Notes: generated by a model not told the origin, from the letters alone. A DNA stretch of 64,000 nt from Gemmatimonadota bacterium (GCA_029262115.1 JAJCZZ010000016.1:1-64000), one strand, 5' to 3'; shown: positions 40,956 through 50,547, counted from the stretch's first letter. A program made the numbers and translations.

Positions 40956-42320
40956 ATGTCCGACGCACTCGACTTCGTAGAGTCCAACCTCCCGCGCTTT
41001 CGCGCCGAGCTCTACGACTTTCTCCGTATCCCCTCGATCTCAGCGAAGTCTGAGCACGAGGGCGACATGCGGCGCGCCGCCGACTGGTTGGCGGATAAGC
41101 TCGACGCCGCCGGCCTGGAGGCTCGGGTCGACGACACCCCTGGCCACCCCATCGTCCTCGGACGCTGGCACGACGCCGGGCCCGATGCTCCGACCGTGCT
41201 GATCTACGGGCACTACGACGTCCAGCCCCCCGAACCGCTGGAGGAATGGGAGTCACCTCCGTTCGAGCCAACCGAACGAGACGGGAGGGTCTACGCCCGG
41301 GGATCCGCGGACGACAAAGGGCAGCTCTACATGCACGTGAAGGCGCTGGAGGCGCTCCTCGCGGTGGACGGTTCGCTCCCCATCAACGTGGTCGTCCTGG
41401 CGGAGGGCGAGGAGGAGGTCGGCTCGGACCACCTCGTGCCGTACGTCGCCGAGCACGCCGACGAGCTGGCGTGCGACTACGTCGTGATCTCCGACTCGAA
41501 CATGTTCGCCGAAGGAATTCCCTCCATCCTGTTCTCTCTCCGGGGATTGGCCTATCTGGAGGTGCACGTCACGGGCGCCCGATCGGATCTCCACTCGGGA
41601 CAGTTTGGGGGCACCGTCATGAACCCTGCCAACGCACTGGCCGGCATCATCGCCGGCCTCCACGACTCGGAAGGTCGGGTGGCCGTGGACGGCTTCTACG
41701 ACGACGTAGCCGAATGGGACGAGGAGACCCGCCAGGGAATCCGCTCGCTACCGTTCGACGAGGACGAGTACCGGCGGGAGTTGAACCTCCCCGCGCTCGT
41801 CGGCGAGGCGGGTTGGTCCACGCTGGAACGCCTCTGGCTGCGTCCTACGTGCGACGTCAACGGCCTGCTCTCCGGATACACGGGGGAGGGAGCGAAGACC
41901 GTCCTGCCCAACCGCGCCATGGCGAAGGTGAGCTTCAGGCTCGTTCCCGATCAGGAGCCCAGCCGCGTCGCGCGGCTCGTCCGGGCCCATGTCGAGCGGG
42001 TCGCCCCGGAGGGAGTGCGTGTGGAGGTGCGCGAGCTTCACGGCGGACGCCCATGGAGAGCCAAGCTCGATGGACGGCTCGTCGACGCGGCCTCGTCGGC
42101 CCTGGAGGAAGCGTTCGGAAGGCGGCCGGTTCTGCAAGGCGAGGGGGGATCGATTCCCATCGTGGTCGACTTCGAGGAACAGCTCGACGCCTCCGCGCTC
42201 CTGGTGGGGTTCGCGCTGCCCGGCTGCAACCTCCACGCGCCGAACGAGTGGTTCCCGCTCGACGCGTTCGACCGCGGTATCGGCGCCCTCGTTCGGCTGT
42301 ACGGGCGACTCGGCAAGTAG
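40956..42320 (+). CDS. M20 family metallopeptidase (carnosinase/CNDP-like dipeptidase)
   Basis: A 454-residue di-zinc peptidase. The metal ligands appear in order: VLIYGHYDVQPPEP, YARGSADDKGQLYMHV, LAEGEEEVGSDHL with the catalytic glutamate, VISDSN, and a C-terminal histidine in NLHAPNEW. The lid domain lies between about residues 205 and 310 (VTGARSDLHSGQFGG). This matches cytosolic dipeptidases of the M20 family that split small peptides or N-acyl amino acids. There is no signal peptide. It converges on trpE with a 13-base gap. Confidence 0.94.
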   Translation: MSDALDFVESNLPRFRAELYDFLRIPSISAKSEHEGDMRRAADWLADKLDAAGLEARVDDTPGHPIVLGRWHDAGPDAPTVLIYGHYDVQPPEPLEEWESPPFEPTERDGRVYARGSADDKGQLYMHVKALEALLAVDGSLPINVVVLAEGEEEVGSDHLVPYVAEHADELACDYVVISDSNMFAEGIPSILFSLRGLAYLEVHVTGARSDLHSGQFGGTVMNPANALAGIIAGLHDSEGRVAVDGFYDDVAEWDEETRQGIRSLPFDEDEYRRELNLPALVGEAGWSTLERLWLRPTCDVNGLLSGYTGEGAKTVLPNRAMAKVSFRLVPDQEPSRVARLVRAHVERVAPEGVRVEVRELHGGRPWRAKLDGRLVDAASSALEEAFGRRPVLQGEGGSIPIVVDFEEQLDASALLVGFALPGCNLHAPNEWFPLDAFDRGIGALVRLYGRLGK

Positions 42321-42333
42321 GGGTCCGCCCTCA

Positions 42334-43836
42334 TCAGTCGGCGGCCGGGAGCACCATCGTGGTGGCCCTCAGCAGCGCCCGGGCCTTGTTCAAGGTCTCC
42401 TCGTACTCGGTGGCCGGGTCCGAGTCGGCGACGATCCCCGCCCCCGCCTGCACGTAGGCCTGGCCGTCCTTGATGAGGACGGTCCGTATGGTGATGGCCG
42501 TGTCCATCGTCCGGCCACCGAAGCCGAAGTGCCCCACGGCCCCCGCATAGGTGCCACGTCGGACCGGCTCGAGTTCGTCGATGATCTCCATGGCCCGGAT
42601 CTTCGGCGCGCCGGACACCGTTCCAGCGGGAAAGCAGGCGGAAAACACGTCGACGGCCGACAGCTCCTTACGCGCGCGGCCCTCGACCTGACTCACGACG
42701 TGCATCACGTGTGAGTAGCGCTCCACCCCCATGAGCTCGGGCACGCGCACCGTGCCGTAATCGGAGACCCGACCCACGTCGTTTCGTCCGAGATCGACCA
42801 GCATGCGGTGCTCGGCCAACTCCTTCTCATCCGCCAGTAGCTCGGCAGCCATCGCCTCGTCCTCGGCAGGCGTCGAACCCCGCGGCCGCGTGCCCGCGAT
42901 CGGTCGGACGGTCACCGTGCCGTCCTCCATCCGGACGAGGACCTCCGGGGAACTCCCCACGAGCGTGACGCCGTCCATCTCCAGGAAATAGAGGTAGGGA
43001 GATGGGTTGATCGAGCGGACGGCACGGTAGAGGTCGAACGGCGTGCTTTCCAGCCGCACGGCCAAACGCTGGCTCAGGACGACCTGAAAGGCGTCCCCCG
43101 CCCGGATGTACTCCCGGATGCGCTCGACCCCGTCCTCGTATTCCTCGCGCGTGGTCGTGCTCCGGAAGTCAGGGTCGGCGTCGGGCTCGTCGTCCAGGTC
43201 GAGCACGGGGGGCGGCGGCGAATCGGCGAGGAGACGGACGATCTCCCCGATCCTGCTCTCCGCAGCGGCATATCGGTCCTCGAGTTCGGCCTCGTCGCAG
43301 CCTGCATGGACGTCGACCGCGGCGATGATCTTCGCCCGACCCTTGAGGTTGTCGATGGCCACCACGAGGTCCGTGAACAGGAGCATGCCGTCGGGCACGT
43401 TGAGGTCGTTCGTCGCCCGATCAGGAAGCTCCTCGACCTGACGAACCACATCGTAGGAGAAGTACCCGACGGCGCCCCCCCAGAACCTCGGCAACCCCGG
43501 CACGGGAGCCGGGGTTCGCTCACGGAGTCGCCGATCCAGATCCCTCAAAGGGTCGGTGCAGTCCACGGGCGCCCACCCTTCCGCCGGCGTCCACCACGAC
43601 ACCTGCCCATCCGTGAGACGCCAGGCGCCGCTCGGGCGGGTTCCCAGGAACGTGTACCGGGCCCATTGTTCGCCTCCAACTACGGATTCCAGCAGAAAGC
43701 CGAAGGGGCCATGGGCGAGCTTGGCGTACGCCGTGACCGCGGTGTCCACATCGAAGAGGATCTCCCGCCATACGGGCACGACAGTCGCCCCGGCCGCGTG
43801 GGCCTTGAAAGCCTCCAAAGAGGGGGACAAGCGCAT
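42334..43836 (-). CDS. trpE: Anthranilate synthase component I
   Basis: A 500-residue chorismate-using enzyme and first step of tryptophan synthesis. The N-terminal domain has VVPVWREILFD and FGFLLESV, where LLES is the tryptophan feedback site. The catalytic domain has AGDAFQVVLSQRL, IAGTRPRGSTPAEDE, ELAEHRMLVDLGRNDVGRV, and CFPAGTVSGAPKIRAMEIID. It needs the glutaminase TrpG for ammonia; no trpG is adjacent. The ATG at 43836 gives the expected N-terminus but has no ribosome site. This ATG and the ATG of the divergent hyuA share the tetranucleotide CATG at 43834-43837. Confidence 0.94.
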   Translation of the reverse strand: MRLSPSLEAFKAHAAGATVVPVWREILFDVDTAVTAYAKLAHGPFGFLLESVVGGEQWARYTFLGTRPSGAWRLTDGQVSWWTPAEGWAPVDCTDPLRDLDRRLRERTPAPVPGLPRFWGGAVGYFSYDVVRQVEELPDRATNDLNVPDGMLLFTDLVVAIDNLKGRAKIIAAVDVHAGCDEAELEDRYAAAESRIGEIVRLLADSPPPPVLDLDDEPDADPDFRSTTTREEYEDGVERIREYIRAGDAFQVVLSQRLAVRLESTPFDLYRAVRSINPSPYLYFLEMDGVTLVGSSPEVLVRMEDGTVTVRPIAGTRPRGSTPAEDEAMAAELLADEKELAEHRMLVDLGRNDVGRVSDYGTVRVPELMGVERYSHVMHVVSQVEGRARKELSAVDVFSACFPAGTVSGAPKIRAMEIIDELEPVRRGTYAGAVGHFGFGGRTMDTAITIRTVLIKDGQAYVQAGAGIVADSDPATEYEETLNKARALLRATTMVLPAAD

Positions 43837-45877
43837 GGAGGGTGACGAAAACCGGGCAGAGGGAGCGGCGGACGAGGCCCCAACATCCCCTGCGCCGCGG
43901 GACGCGTCAACGCCGGTCCTGGCGGTCGACACCGGTGGCACGTTCACGGATCTGGTTCTGATGTCCGGGGAATCGGTTCGCACGCTCAAGGTGCCGTCGA
44001 CTCCGTCCGACCCGGCGGAGGCCGTGCTGGACGGGATCCGCTCGATGCTCCCAAACGGGGCTGCCTTCGTTCTCCTCCACGGTTCGACCGTGGCAACCAA
44101 TGCGCTCCTCGAGCGAAAGGGAGCACGGGTCGCTCTGATCACGAATCAGGGCTTCGAGGACGTCATCGAGATCGGTCGCCAGAACAGGCCCCAGCTCTAC
44201 GCCCTGGTCGGGCACCGAGCGCCCCCGCTGGTGGCCCGGAAAGACCGGATCGGTGTCCGTGGCCGACTCGACGCCCAGGGCCAAGAGGTCGAACCGCTCG
44301 ACCCGGTGGAGCTGGAGCGGTTGGCCCGGACCATCCAAAGCCTCGGCGCCGAGGCCGTGGCTGTCTGCCTCCTTCACTCCTACGCGAACGTGGATCACGA
44401 GCGGGAGGTCCGTCGGCACCTGGAGGCGCTGGACGTACCCATTTCGATTTCATCCCAACTGATTCCCGAGTTCCGAGAATACGAACGGACGTCGACCACG
44501 GTCGTGAACGCGTACGTCGCGCCCAAGATGTCGGCGTATCTGGGGCGTCTGTCAGCCGAGGGAGGGGCGCGTCGGGTGTCGATCATGGGGTCAAGCGGAG
44601 GAACCCTTCCTGTCGAACGGGCGCGGCGTGAGCCGGTGCACACGGTCCTGTCCGGCCCGGCCGGCGGCGTCATGGGCGCCCTCACGTGGGCTCGCCGCGC
44701 GGGGCTCGATCAGGTCGTTTCCTTCGACATGGGTGGTACGTCGACGGACGTCTCCCTGTGTCCGGGACGCCCCCTGCATACCCGCGAATTCACGATCGAC
44801 GGGCAGCCCGTGGCGGTCCCGGTCATCGATATCCACACCGTCGGCGCGGGCGGCGGGTCCCTGGCTCGCCTGGACGCGGGCGGCGCCCTGCGGGTCGGTC
44901 CACAGAGCGCCGGGTCACGGCCAGGACCGATCTGCTACGGGCAGGGTGGCACGGGCGTCACGGTGACCGACGCCCACGTGTGGCTCGGACGGCTGCCCGA
45001 GGGACTGTTTCTGGGGGGCGATCACCGACTCGATCGGGCCGCGATCGAGGGCCCCCTCGAGCGAGTCGCGGAGGGCCTGGGATCGACGCTGGACGGGGCG
45101 GCGGAAGGCATCCTGGCGGTGGCCGACACGGCCATGGAGCGGGCGCTTCGGGTCATCTCGGTGGAGCGGGGCTACGACCCCGCGGGCTTCGCGATCGTAG
45201 CGTTCGGCGGGGCCGGCGCGCTTCATGTCGCCGAACTCGCGCAACGGATCGGTGCCGCTTCCGCCCTGGTGCCACCCGACCCGGGCCTCCTGTCCGCCTA
45301 TGGCATGCTGGCCTCTCCCGTTACGCGGGAGGTGGCGCGTACGGTTCTGATGGACGGGAACGACGAGGGAGCCACAGCGGCGATGTCCGGCGTCTTCGAC
45401 GCACTGGAGTCCTCCGCTCGCGGCGAACTGGAGGCGGAGGGAGTGGACGGAACGACCCTCGTCGTTGAGCGGTGGGTCGACGCTCGCTACCGCGGTCAGA
45501 GCTTCGAACTGAGAGTGCCGTCGGACGATTGGACGGAGCGCTTCCACGCCCACCACGAGACGCAGTACGGATATCGTAGAGACACGACGGTCGAGGCAGT
45601 AACGCTTCGAGTCTCGGTCAGCGCACCGGCGAGCGAGCCTGACGTCCCGGAACTGCGCCCCGCCGACGAACCGCTCGAGCCCGAGACGACGGCCGTCGTC
45701 TTCGGCGGCCGTCGGCTCGACGCCCAGCTGGTCCGGCGAGACGTGCTCCGACCCGGTCACGTCCTGGAGGGCCCCGCGATCGTGCACGAGTACAGCGCGA
45801 CCACCTGGGTGCCTCCACGCTGGCGCGTGGACGTGGATCGGTGGGGATGCCTCCACATGCGGTCCGACGTGCCCTGA
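43835..45877 (+). CDS. Hydantoinase/oxoprolinase family protein, HyuA-type
   Basis: A 680-residue ATP-dependent amidohydrolase subunit. The actin-like ATPase motifs are clear: LAVDTGGTFTDLVL, LLHGSTVATNALLERKG, IMGSSGGTLP, VLSGPAGGVMGAL, SFDMGGTSTDVSL and VAFGGAGALHVAEL. Family members open hydantoins, 5-oxoproline or N-methylhydantoin, or carboxylate acetone, usually with a HyuB partner; no hyuB lies next to it, so the complex or substrate is open. The start follows a purine-rich site (GGGGGA) by 7 bases. It is divergent from trpE with overlapping start codons. Confidence 0.9.
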   Translation: MEGDENRAEGAADEAPTSPAPRDASTPVLAVDTGGTFTDLVLMSGESVRTLKVPSTPSDPAEAVLDGIRSMLPNGAAFVLLHGSTVATNALLERKGARVALITNQGFEDVIEIGRQNRPQLYALVGHRAPPLVARKDRIGVRGRLDAQGQEVEPLDPVELERLARTIQSLGAEAVAVCLLHSYANVDHEREVRRHLEALDVPISISSQLIPEFREYERTSTTVVNAYVAPKMSAYLGRLSAEGGARRVSIMGSSGGTLPVERARREPVHTVLSGPAGGVMGALTWARRAGLDQVVSFDMGGTSTDVSLCPGRPLHTREFTIDGQPVAVPVIDIHTVGAGGGSLARLDAGGALRVGPQSAGSRPGPICYGQGGTGVTVTDAHVWLGRLPEGLFLGGDHRLDRAAIEGPLERVAEGLGSTLDGAAEGILAVADTAMERALRVISVERGYDPAGFAIVAFGGAGALHVAELAQRIGAASALVPPDPGLLSAYGMLASPVTREVARTVLMDGNDEGATAAMSGVFDALESSARGELEAEGVDGTTLVVERWVDARYRGQSFELRVPSDDWTERFHAHHETQYGYRRDTTVEAVTLRVSVSAPASEPDVPELRPADEPLEPETTAVVFGGRRLDAQLVRRDVLRPGHVLEGPAIVHEYSATTWVPPRWRVDVDRWGCLHMRSDVP

Positions 45878-46015
45878 TCGCGGCACTCGCAGCCGCGGTC
45901 CGAATTCGTGGGGGCCCGACAAACCGGCGTTCGGTTGTATCTTCCGCCTGGCAATTGTCGCCACGGCGCGGTCCGCGTGGCTGTTTCCACGGCGCTGGGC
46001 TTCCTTGGGACGAGC

Positions 46016-48325
46016 ATGAACACGGACGTAGAACGAACGCCTCCGAGTGATCCAACGGCCGCGCGGGACGCGGCCGAGTTGCGACCACCCTACGGTGCCG
46101 CCGCGCTTGCGGGGCTCCTGGTTTTCGCCCTGTACGCGCTGACGCTGGCCCGGACAACCGCGTTCTGGGACACCAGCGAGTACATCGCGACCGGGCACAT
46201 CATGGGGATTCCGCATCCTCCGGGGAACCCACTCTTCGTGGTGCTGGCCAAAGCATGGTCGCTGGTCCTGGCCCCGCTCGGACTTTCCGTGGCGGTTCGG
46301 ATCAACCTGTTCAGCGCGTTCATGAGCGCGGCCTCGCACGGTCTGTGGTTCCTCCTCGTGCACCACATCCTCCGGTACTTCTCGAGCGACCGGGTCTTCC
46401 GTCTGGCCGGGGCGTCCGCGGCGGTGCTGGTCAGCGCGACGGCGTTCACCGTATGGAGTCAGTCGAACGTCAACGAGAAGGTCTATACGGTCTCGTTGCT
46501 GACGATCGCGCTCCTTTCCTGGCTCGCGTTCCGGTGGCAGGAGAACCTGGGCAAGGGCAAGGACGACAACGTCCTCGTGTTGATGGTGTTCATCCTGGCG
46601 CTGTCGATCGGGAACCACCTGATGGCCTTCCTGGCGGCACCCGCCATCGTGTTGTTCATCCTCCTGATTCGGCCCCAGACGTTCCTGAACTGGCGCTTGT
46701 ATCCGGCGGCCGTGGCCGCAGCCATCCTCGGGGTGAGTATCCACCTCTTCCTTCCCCTCCGATCCGGGCTGGGCCCCGTGATCAACGAGGCCGCGCCGAC
46801 CTGTCCCGATATCGGTTCGGCCATCGCCGCGGTCGTCACGTATGGGAAGGCAGGGTGCACCGCCTTGGTCGAGGCTCTCAACCGGACGCAGTACGACAAG
46901 CCTCCCGTGTTCGAGCGTCAGGCCTCGATGGCAAGCCAGATGGCGAACTATCTCCAGTACTTCGACTGGCAATGGGCTCGTTCGGTCGACGGCGCGCAGA
47001 CGGTATTCGCGACGCTCCGGCTCCCCTTCACGATGCTGTTCACCGGACTCGGCGTGTGGGGTGCCATCGAGCACTTCCGCCGCGACAAGGCCAGCTTCTG
47101 GTACGTGGCCGCGCTGTTCGGAACGCTCTCCCTTGCGCTCATCTACTACTTGAACTTCCGATACGGCTTCTCGATCGGTGCACCCGAGGGGGCGGCGCGC
47201 GAGGTCAGAGAGCGGGACTACTTCTTCATCGTGTCGTTTTCGGTATGGGGCCTCTGGGCAGGAATCGGCATCGCCACGCTGTGGCAGGAGGCGGCGCACG
47301 AGCTCAGGGTGGGGCTCGCAAAGGCCAGCCCGATCCTCGGCCTGGCGCTGATTCCCCTCGTCATGAATTGGGGATGGGCCAACCGCGCCCATGACTACGC
47401 TGCGCGCGATTGGGCGTACAACCTGCTCATGAGCGTGGAGCCGTACGGGGTGCTCTTCACGAACGGAGACAACGATACGTTCCCGCTCTGGTACATCCAG
47501 GAGGTCGAGGGTATCCGCAAGGACGTGACCGTGATCGTCACCTCCTACCTGAACACCGACTGGTACACGAAGCAGTTGAAGGGACTGACTGCCCCCTGCC
47601 CGGACGGAGTGGAGGCGGCTGACGACCCGACCCTTATCCTGTGTCAGCGGCCATACAACGCTGAGAACACGGGTGCGGCCTACGTCACCGCCGCGTCCGA
47701 GGCGGGCGAGAAGACCGCCCTGATCGTGCCCGAACCCATCCGCGTCCCGACCCGCTCGATCATGCCGCTCGATGACGCCACCATCGACCGCGTCTCTCAG
47801 ACGTATACGCCGGTCGATCAGGCTCAGGTGCTACAGATCGGCAATGTCGCGGCCCGCCTGCAGGCGGGCATGATCCTCTATCCTTGGCACCAGTATGCGC
47901 TGACGATCATCAACAACAGCATCGACGATCGGCCGATCTACTTCGCCTCCAGTGGCAACGCCGCAACCGAGTTGGGCCTGAACATGCATCTCGTCCGACA
48001 GGGACTCGCGTTCCGTCTGGTGAACGGGGAGCCTGAGACGCTCTCGGCGGGTATCATGGCCATGCAGCCCTCTCCGTACGCCCGGGTCGTCGGAGACTGG
48101 GTCGATGTCCCGAGGACCACGACCCTTCTCGAGGAGGTCTTCGTCCACGGCGAAGGGATGCCTGACGGCTGGACCCATTGGCCCGACGAAGCGACGATCG
48201 GAATCCCGAACTACTACTCATGGGCATACCTCGCGCTCACGCAAGCCGCGCTACAGGCGGGGGACAACGAGTCGGCGGCGCACTTCCAGGAACGGACGGA
48301 AACGTGGCAGCTTCTGGGAACCTAG
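46016..48325 (+). CDS. DUF2723 membrane glycosyltransferase (protein O-mannosyltransferase-like)
   Basis: A 769-residue protein with about ten membrane helices in its first 480 residues and a soluble C-terminal part. The first outside loop has TTAFWDTSEYIATGHIMG followed by IPHPPGNPLF, the catalytic-acid loop of this GT-C family (PF11028). The human relative TMEM260 is a protein O-mannosyltransferase, and bacterial members are abundant in Bacteroidota and Gemmatimonadota. A later motif GVLFTNGDNDTFPLWYIQE is also typical. It likely transfers sugars from a lipid carrier to exported proteins. The start at MNTDVERTPP follows GGGA; 138 gene-free bases separate it from hyuA. Confidence 0.88.
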   Translation: MNTDVERTPPSDPTAARDAAELRPPYGAAALAGLLVFALYALTLARTTAFWDTSEYIATGHIMGIPHPPGNPLFVVLAKAWSLVLAPLGLSVAVRINLFSAFMSAASHGLWFLLVHHILRYFSSDRVFRLAGASAAVLVSATAFTVWSQSNVNEKVYTVSLLTIALLSWLAFRWQENLGKGKDDNVLVLMVFILALSIGNHLMAFLAAPAIVLFILLIRPQTFLNWRLYPAAVAAAILGVSIHLFLPLRSGLGPVINEAAPTCPDIGSAIAAVVTYGKAGCTALVEALNRTQYDKPPVFERQASMASQMANYLQYFDWQWARSVDGAQTVFATLRLPFTMLFTGLGVWGAIEHFRRDKASFWYVAALFGTLSLALIYYLNFRYGFSIGAPEGAAREVRERDYFFIVSFSVWGLWAGIGIATLWQEAAHELRVGLAKASPILGLALIPLVMNWGWANRAHDYAARDWAYNLLMSVEPYGVLFTNGDNDTFPLWYIQEVEGIRKDVTVIVTSYLNTDWYTKQLKGLTAPCPDGVEAADDPTLILCQRPYNAENTGAAYVTAASEAGEKTALIVPEPIRVPTRSIMPLDDATIDRVSQTYTPVDQAQVLQIGNVAARLQAGMILYPWHQYALTIINNSIDDRPIYFASSGNAATELGLNMHLVRQGLAFRLVNGEPETLSAGIMAMQPSPYARVVGDWVDVPRTTTLLEEVFVHGEGMPDGWTHWPDEATIGIPNYYSWAYLALTQAALQAGDNESAAHFQERTETWQLLGT

Positions 48326-48374
48326 CCGTCAGGGCGACATCGCACTGAACAGGAAACCGAACAGGGAGACGTCC

Positions 48375-48626
48375 GTGAGTGAGGGGCCGCGCTGGGAGAA
48401 GCTGGCGGTGTTCGCCGCGTCCTACGCCGCCGAACTCGCGCGGCAGCGTCTGGAAGCCGAGGGCATTCCCGTGGCCGTCCTCAACGATCAGACGGGAATC
48501 TTCGGGCCTGGCTTCATGGGCACCTCGGCCATCGGCGTGACCGTCCTCGTTCCGGCCGGCCGTACGGAGGAGGCCATGGAACTGGTTGAGGATCTGCTCG
48601 AGACCTTCGGCGGTGGAGCTGCTTGA
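48375..48626 (+). CDS. DUF2007 domain protein (putative signal-transducing protein)
   Basis: An 83-residue protein beginning with GTG 48375 after GGGAGA. The fold (WEKLAVFAASYAAELARQRLEAEGI, VAVLNDQTG, GVTVLVPAGRTEEAMELVEDLL) is PF09413, a ferredoxin-like domain of about 65 residues found alone or before zinc ribbons. Nothing is known of its action; it resembles PII-like signalling folds only in shape. It lies 49 bases after the DUF2723 gene and may share its transcript. Confidence 0.85.
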   Translation: MSEGPRWEKLAVFAASYAAELARQRLEAEGIPVAVLNDQTGIFGPGFMGTSAIGVTVLVPAGRTEEAMELVEDLLETFGGGAA

Positions 48627-48656
48627 CGCAGCGGTAGGGCTGCCTGAACGCCCGCT

Positions 48657-49625
48657 CTAGAGCGAGAAAACCGTCCCGAGTCCGCGTGCTTCGGCCACCT
48701 CCAGGATGCGATCGGCCACCGAGACATCCTGTACCGCGTTTCCGACCGACTTGAAATAGGTCACGTCGTCGGCGCCCGTCCGACCCTGGATCGCACCACC
48801 CACCAGCTGTCCGATCTCGCCGAGAATCGCGCTCACGTCCAGGGTGCCCTCCGCAATGGGGCCGGCCAGATCCCCCGCCTCGGCCAACGCGGCGTCGCGC
48901 TGGTCGACGAAGATGCGGGCCCGTTGAAGAAGGTCGAGATCCACCTCGCGCATCTCTGGGGTGAAGGACCCAACCGACGTAACGTGCGTGCCGGGCTCGA
49001 CGAGCGTCCCGGAGAACACCGGTTTCGGGCTCGAGGTTGCCGTGATCACGATGTCCGCGCCCTTGAGGGCGGCGGCGGCGTCCTCGACGACGCGTGCCTC
49101 GATGTCCTCCAGTTCGTCGGCCAGCGCCTTGGCTGATCCGGTCGTGCGGGAAGTGATGCGGACCTCGTCGATCTCGCGCACGACCCGCACCGCCTCCAAC
49201 TGCGTCCGCGCCTGGGTGCCGGCGCCGAACAGCGCCACCACCGTCGCGTCGGTCCGCGCCAGGAGATCCGCGGCCAACCCCCCCACCGCCCCCGTCCGTA
49301 GCGCCGTAATCCACGTCCCATCCATCAGAGCCCGGGTCTGTCCCGTCTGCGCGTCCATGACCAGAACGGCCGCGTTGATCGACGGTAGGCCTTGCTGGAA
49401 ATTTCCAGGATTGACCGAAACGACCTTGACCCCGAGGGCGTTCGACGGCCGGATGTATGCCGGCATGACCAGGTGAATTCCCTGCGGGGACTCCAACGAG
49501 AGGCGTACCGGGGCCTCGGCGAGGCCGGTCGAAAGGGCGGAGAACGCCTCGCGCATGACGTCGATGGCCCCCGCCATGTCGATGGCGGAGTGAACGTCGT
49601 CTCGAGAGAGAATTCGGATGTCCAT
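48657..49625 (-). CDS. Ornithine cyclodeaminase/mu-crystallin family protein
   Basis: A 322-residue enzyme with the family pattern: HLVMPAYI, LGVKVVSVNPGN, LMDGTWITALRTGAVGGLAADLLAR, nucleotide-binding LFGAGTQARTQLEAV, and VTSVGSFTPEMREVD. The ornithine cyclodeaminase lysine and aspartate positions are occupied. The family includes ornithine/lysine cyclodeaminases, alanine dehydrogenase and ketimine reductases, so the substrate is open. All use NAD(P) and pass through imine intermediates. The ATG follows AGGA by 5 bases. It diverges from a RidA gene 88 bases away. Confidence 0.9.
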   Translation of the reverse strand: MDIRILSRDDVHSAIDMAGAIDVMREAFSALSTGLAEAPVRLSLESPQGIHLVMPAYIRPSNALGVKVVSVNPGNFQQGLPSINAAVLVMDAQTGQTRALMDGTWITALRTGAVGGLAADLLARTDATVVALFGAGTQARTQLEAVRVVREIDEVRITSRTTGSAKALADELEDIEARVVEDAAAALKGADIVITATSSPKPVFSGTLVEPGTHVTSVGSFTPEMREVDLDLLQRARIFVDQRDAALAEAGDLAGPIAEGTLDVSAILGEIGQLVGGAIQGRTGADDVTYFKSVGNAVQDVSVADRILEVAEARGLGTVFSL

Positions 49626-49713
49626 GCAGGTCCTGGGAGATCAGACTTGCTTGTGACGGCAGGTCCGGGTGAAGGTATTCGACCGAAGATCGACCACAAC
49701 GCCGGGATGCAAC

Positions 49714-50094
49714 ATGGAGTCCATTGAGACGAGCAACGCGCCGAAGCCGGGTGGACACTACAGTCAGGCGATGGTGCACCAGGGTACCGTGTACGTGGCT
49801 GGGCAACTGCCGTTCAATCCGCATGACCCGGACGCCACGCCCGGTGACGCATATGCTCAGACCACGCAGGCCCTCGCCAACGTCGGGGCAATCCTCGCGG
49901 CCGCCGGGAGCGGCCTGGACCATGCGCTCCAGATGACGATCTATGTCGCGGGCATCGAGTACTGGCCGGAGGTGAACCGCGCGTACGGGGAGGTCATGGG
50001 GAGCCACAAACCAGCCCGAGCGGTCGTGCCGGTTGGAGACCTCCATTACGGCTTCGTCGTCGAGATCCAGGCCATCGCCGCCGTGCGAGGCTGA
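49714..50094 (+). CDS. RidA family imine/enamine deaminase
   Basis: A 126-residue RidA (YjgF/YER057c/UK114) protein. The conserved features are present: HYSQAMVHQGTVYVAGQLPF, the substrate-binding arginine in KPARAVVPVGDL, and the C-terminal glutamate in VVEIQAIA. RidA trimers hydrolyse reactive enamine/imine intermediates made by PLP enzymes and amino-acid oxidases, which would otherwise damage other enzymes. It diverges from an ornithine cyclodeaminase family gene whose chemistry runs through imines, a sensible pairing. The start ATG is set by family length. Confidence 0.93.
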   Translation: MESIETSNAPKPGGHYSQAMVHQGTVYVAGQLPFNPHDPDATPGDAYAQTTQALANVGAILAAAGSGLDHALQMTIYVAGIEYWPEVNRAYGEVMGSHKPARAVVPVGDLHYGFVVEIQAIAAVRG

Positions 50095-50118
50095 TTGCGC
50101 TGGGTCGAGCCGGTCAGG

Positions 50119-50436
50119 TCATCCCAACCGCGGGATCGTCATGTTGTCGAGGAAGAGGCGATCCTTGGAGGACAGCACCTTGATGCCGTCCTCGTCCACA
50201 ACGTCGAGGAGCCGCTCGACCTCGTCGCGATTCAGCGGGTGGAGAATCCGCAGATTGATGGAACCCCACCGCTCACGGTCCTCCTGATTGCGGACGCCGG
50301 AGGACGAGTAATGCGAGTTCGGGCTCTCGACGCGGCGCCGCGCCGCGATCCGCCTACGACGCCAATGGCGGTACCACACTCGCGCAAGCAGGGCCCCGAT
50401 GAATCCGGCGATGATGGATGTGATCCAGGTTGTCAT
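50119..50436 (-). CDS. Small single-span membrane protein
   Basis: A 105-residue protein. One N-terminal membrane helix (WITSIIAGFIGALLARVWY) is followed by a strongly basic stretch (RHWRRRRIAARRR), placing the rest in the cytoplasm. The C-terminal 50 residues (GSINLRILHPLNRDEVERLLDVVDEDGIKVLSSKDRLFLDNM) look folded, but I recognise no family. It converges on the ridA gene. Function unknown. Confidence 0.65.
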   Translation of the reverse strand: MTTWITSIIAGFIGALLARVWYRHWRRRRIAARRRVESPNSHYSSSGVRNQEDRERWGSINLRILHPLNRDEVERLLDVVDEDGIKVLSSKDRLFLDNMTIPRLG

Positions 50437-50547
50437 GTCTTCGTACCGACGCGCTTTTCCACACGAAAGGCGACCTCGCCCGATCGCCTCGCTTCCTTCC
50501 TATAGACGTGGCCACCCTGAGAAAAGTTGCAGGGCAGCCGCCAGCGT

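Noticed and set aside
44915-47392. 825-codon minus-strand frame across hyuA and the DUF2723 gene.
   Set aside because: Spans two well-supported genes and their gap; no domain, typical high-GC shadow.
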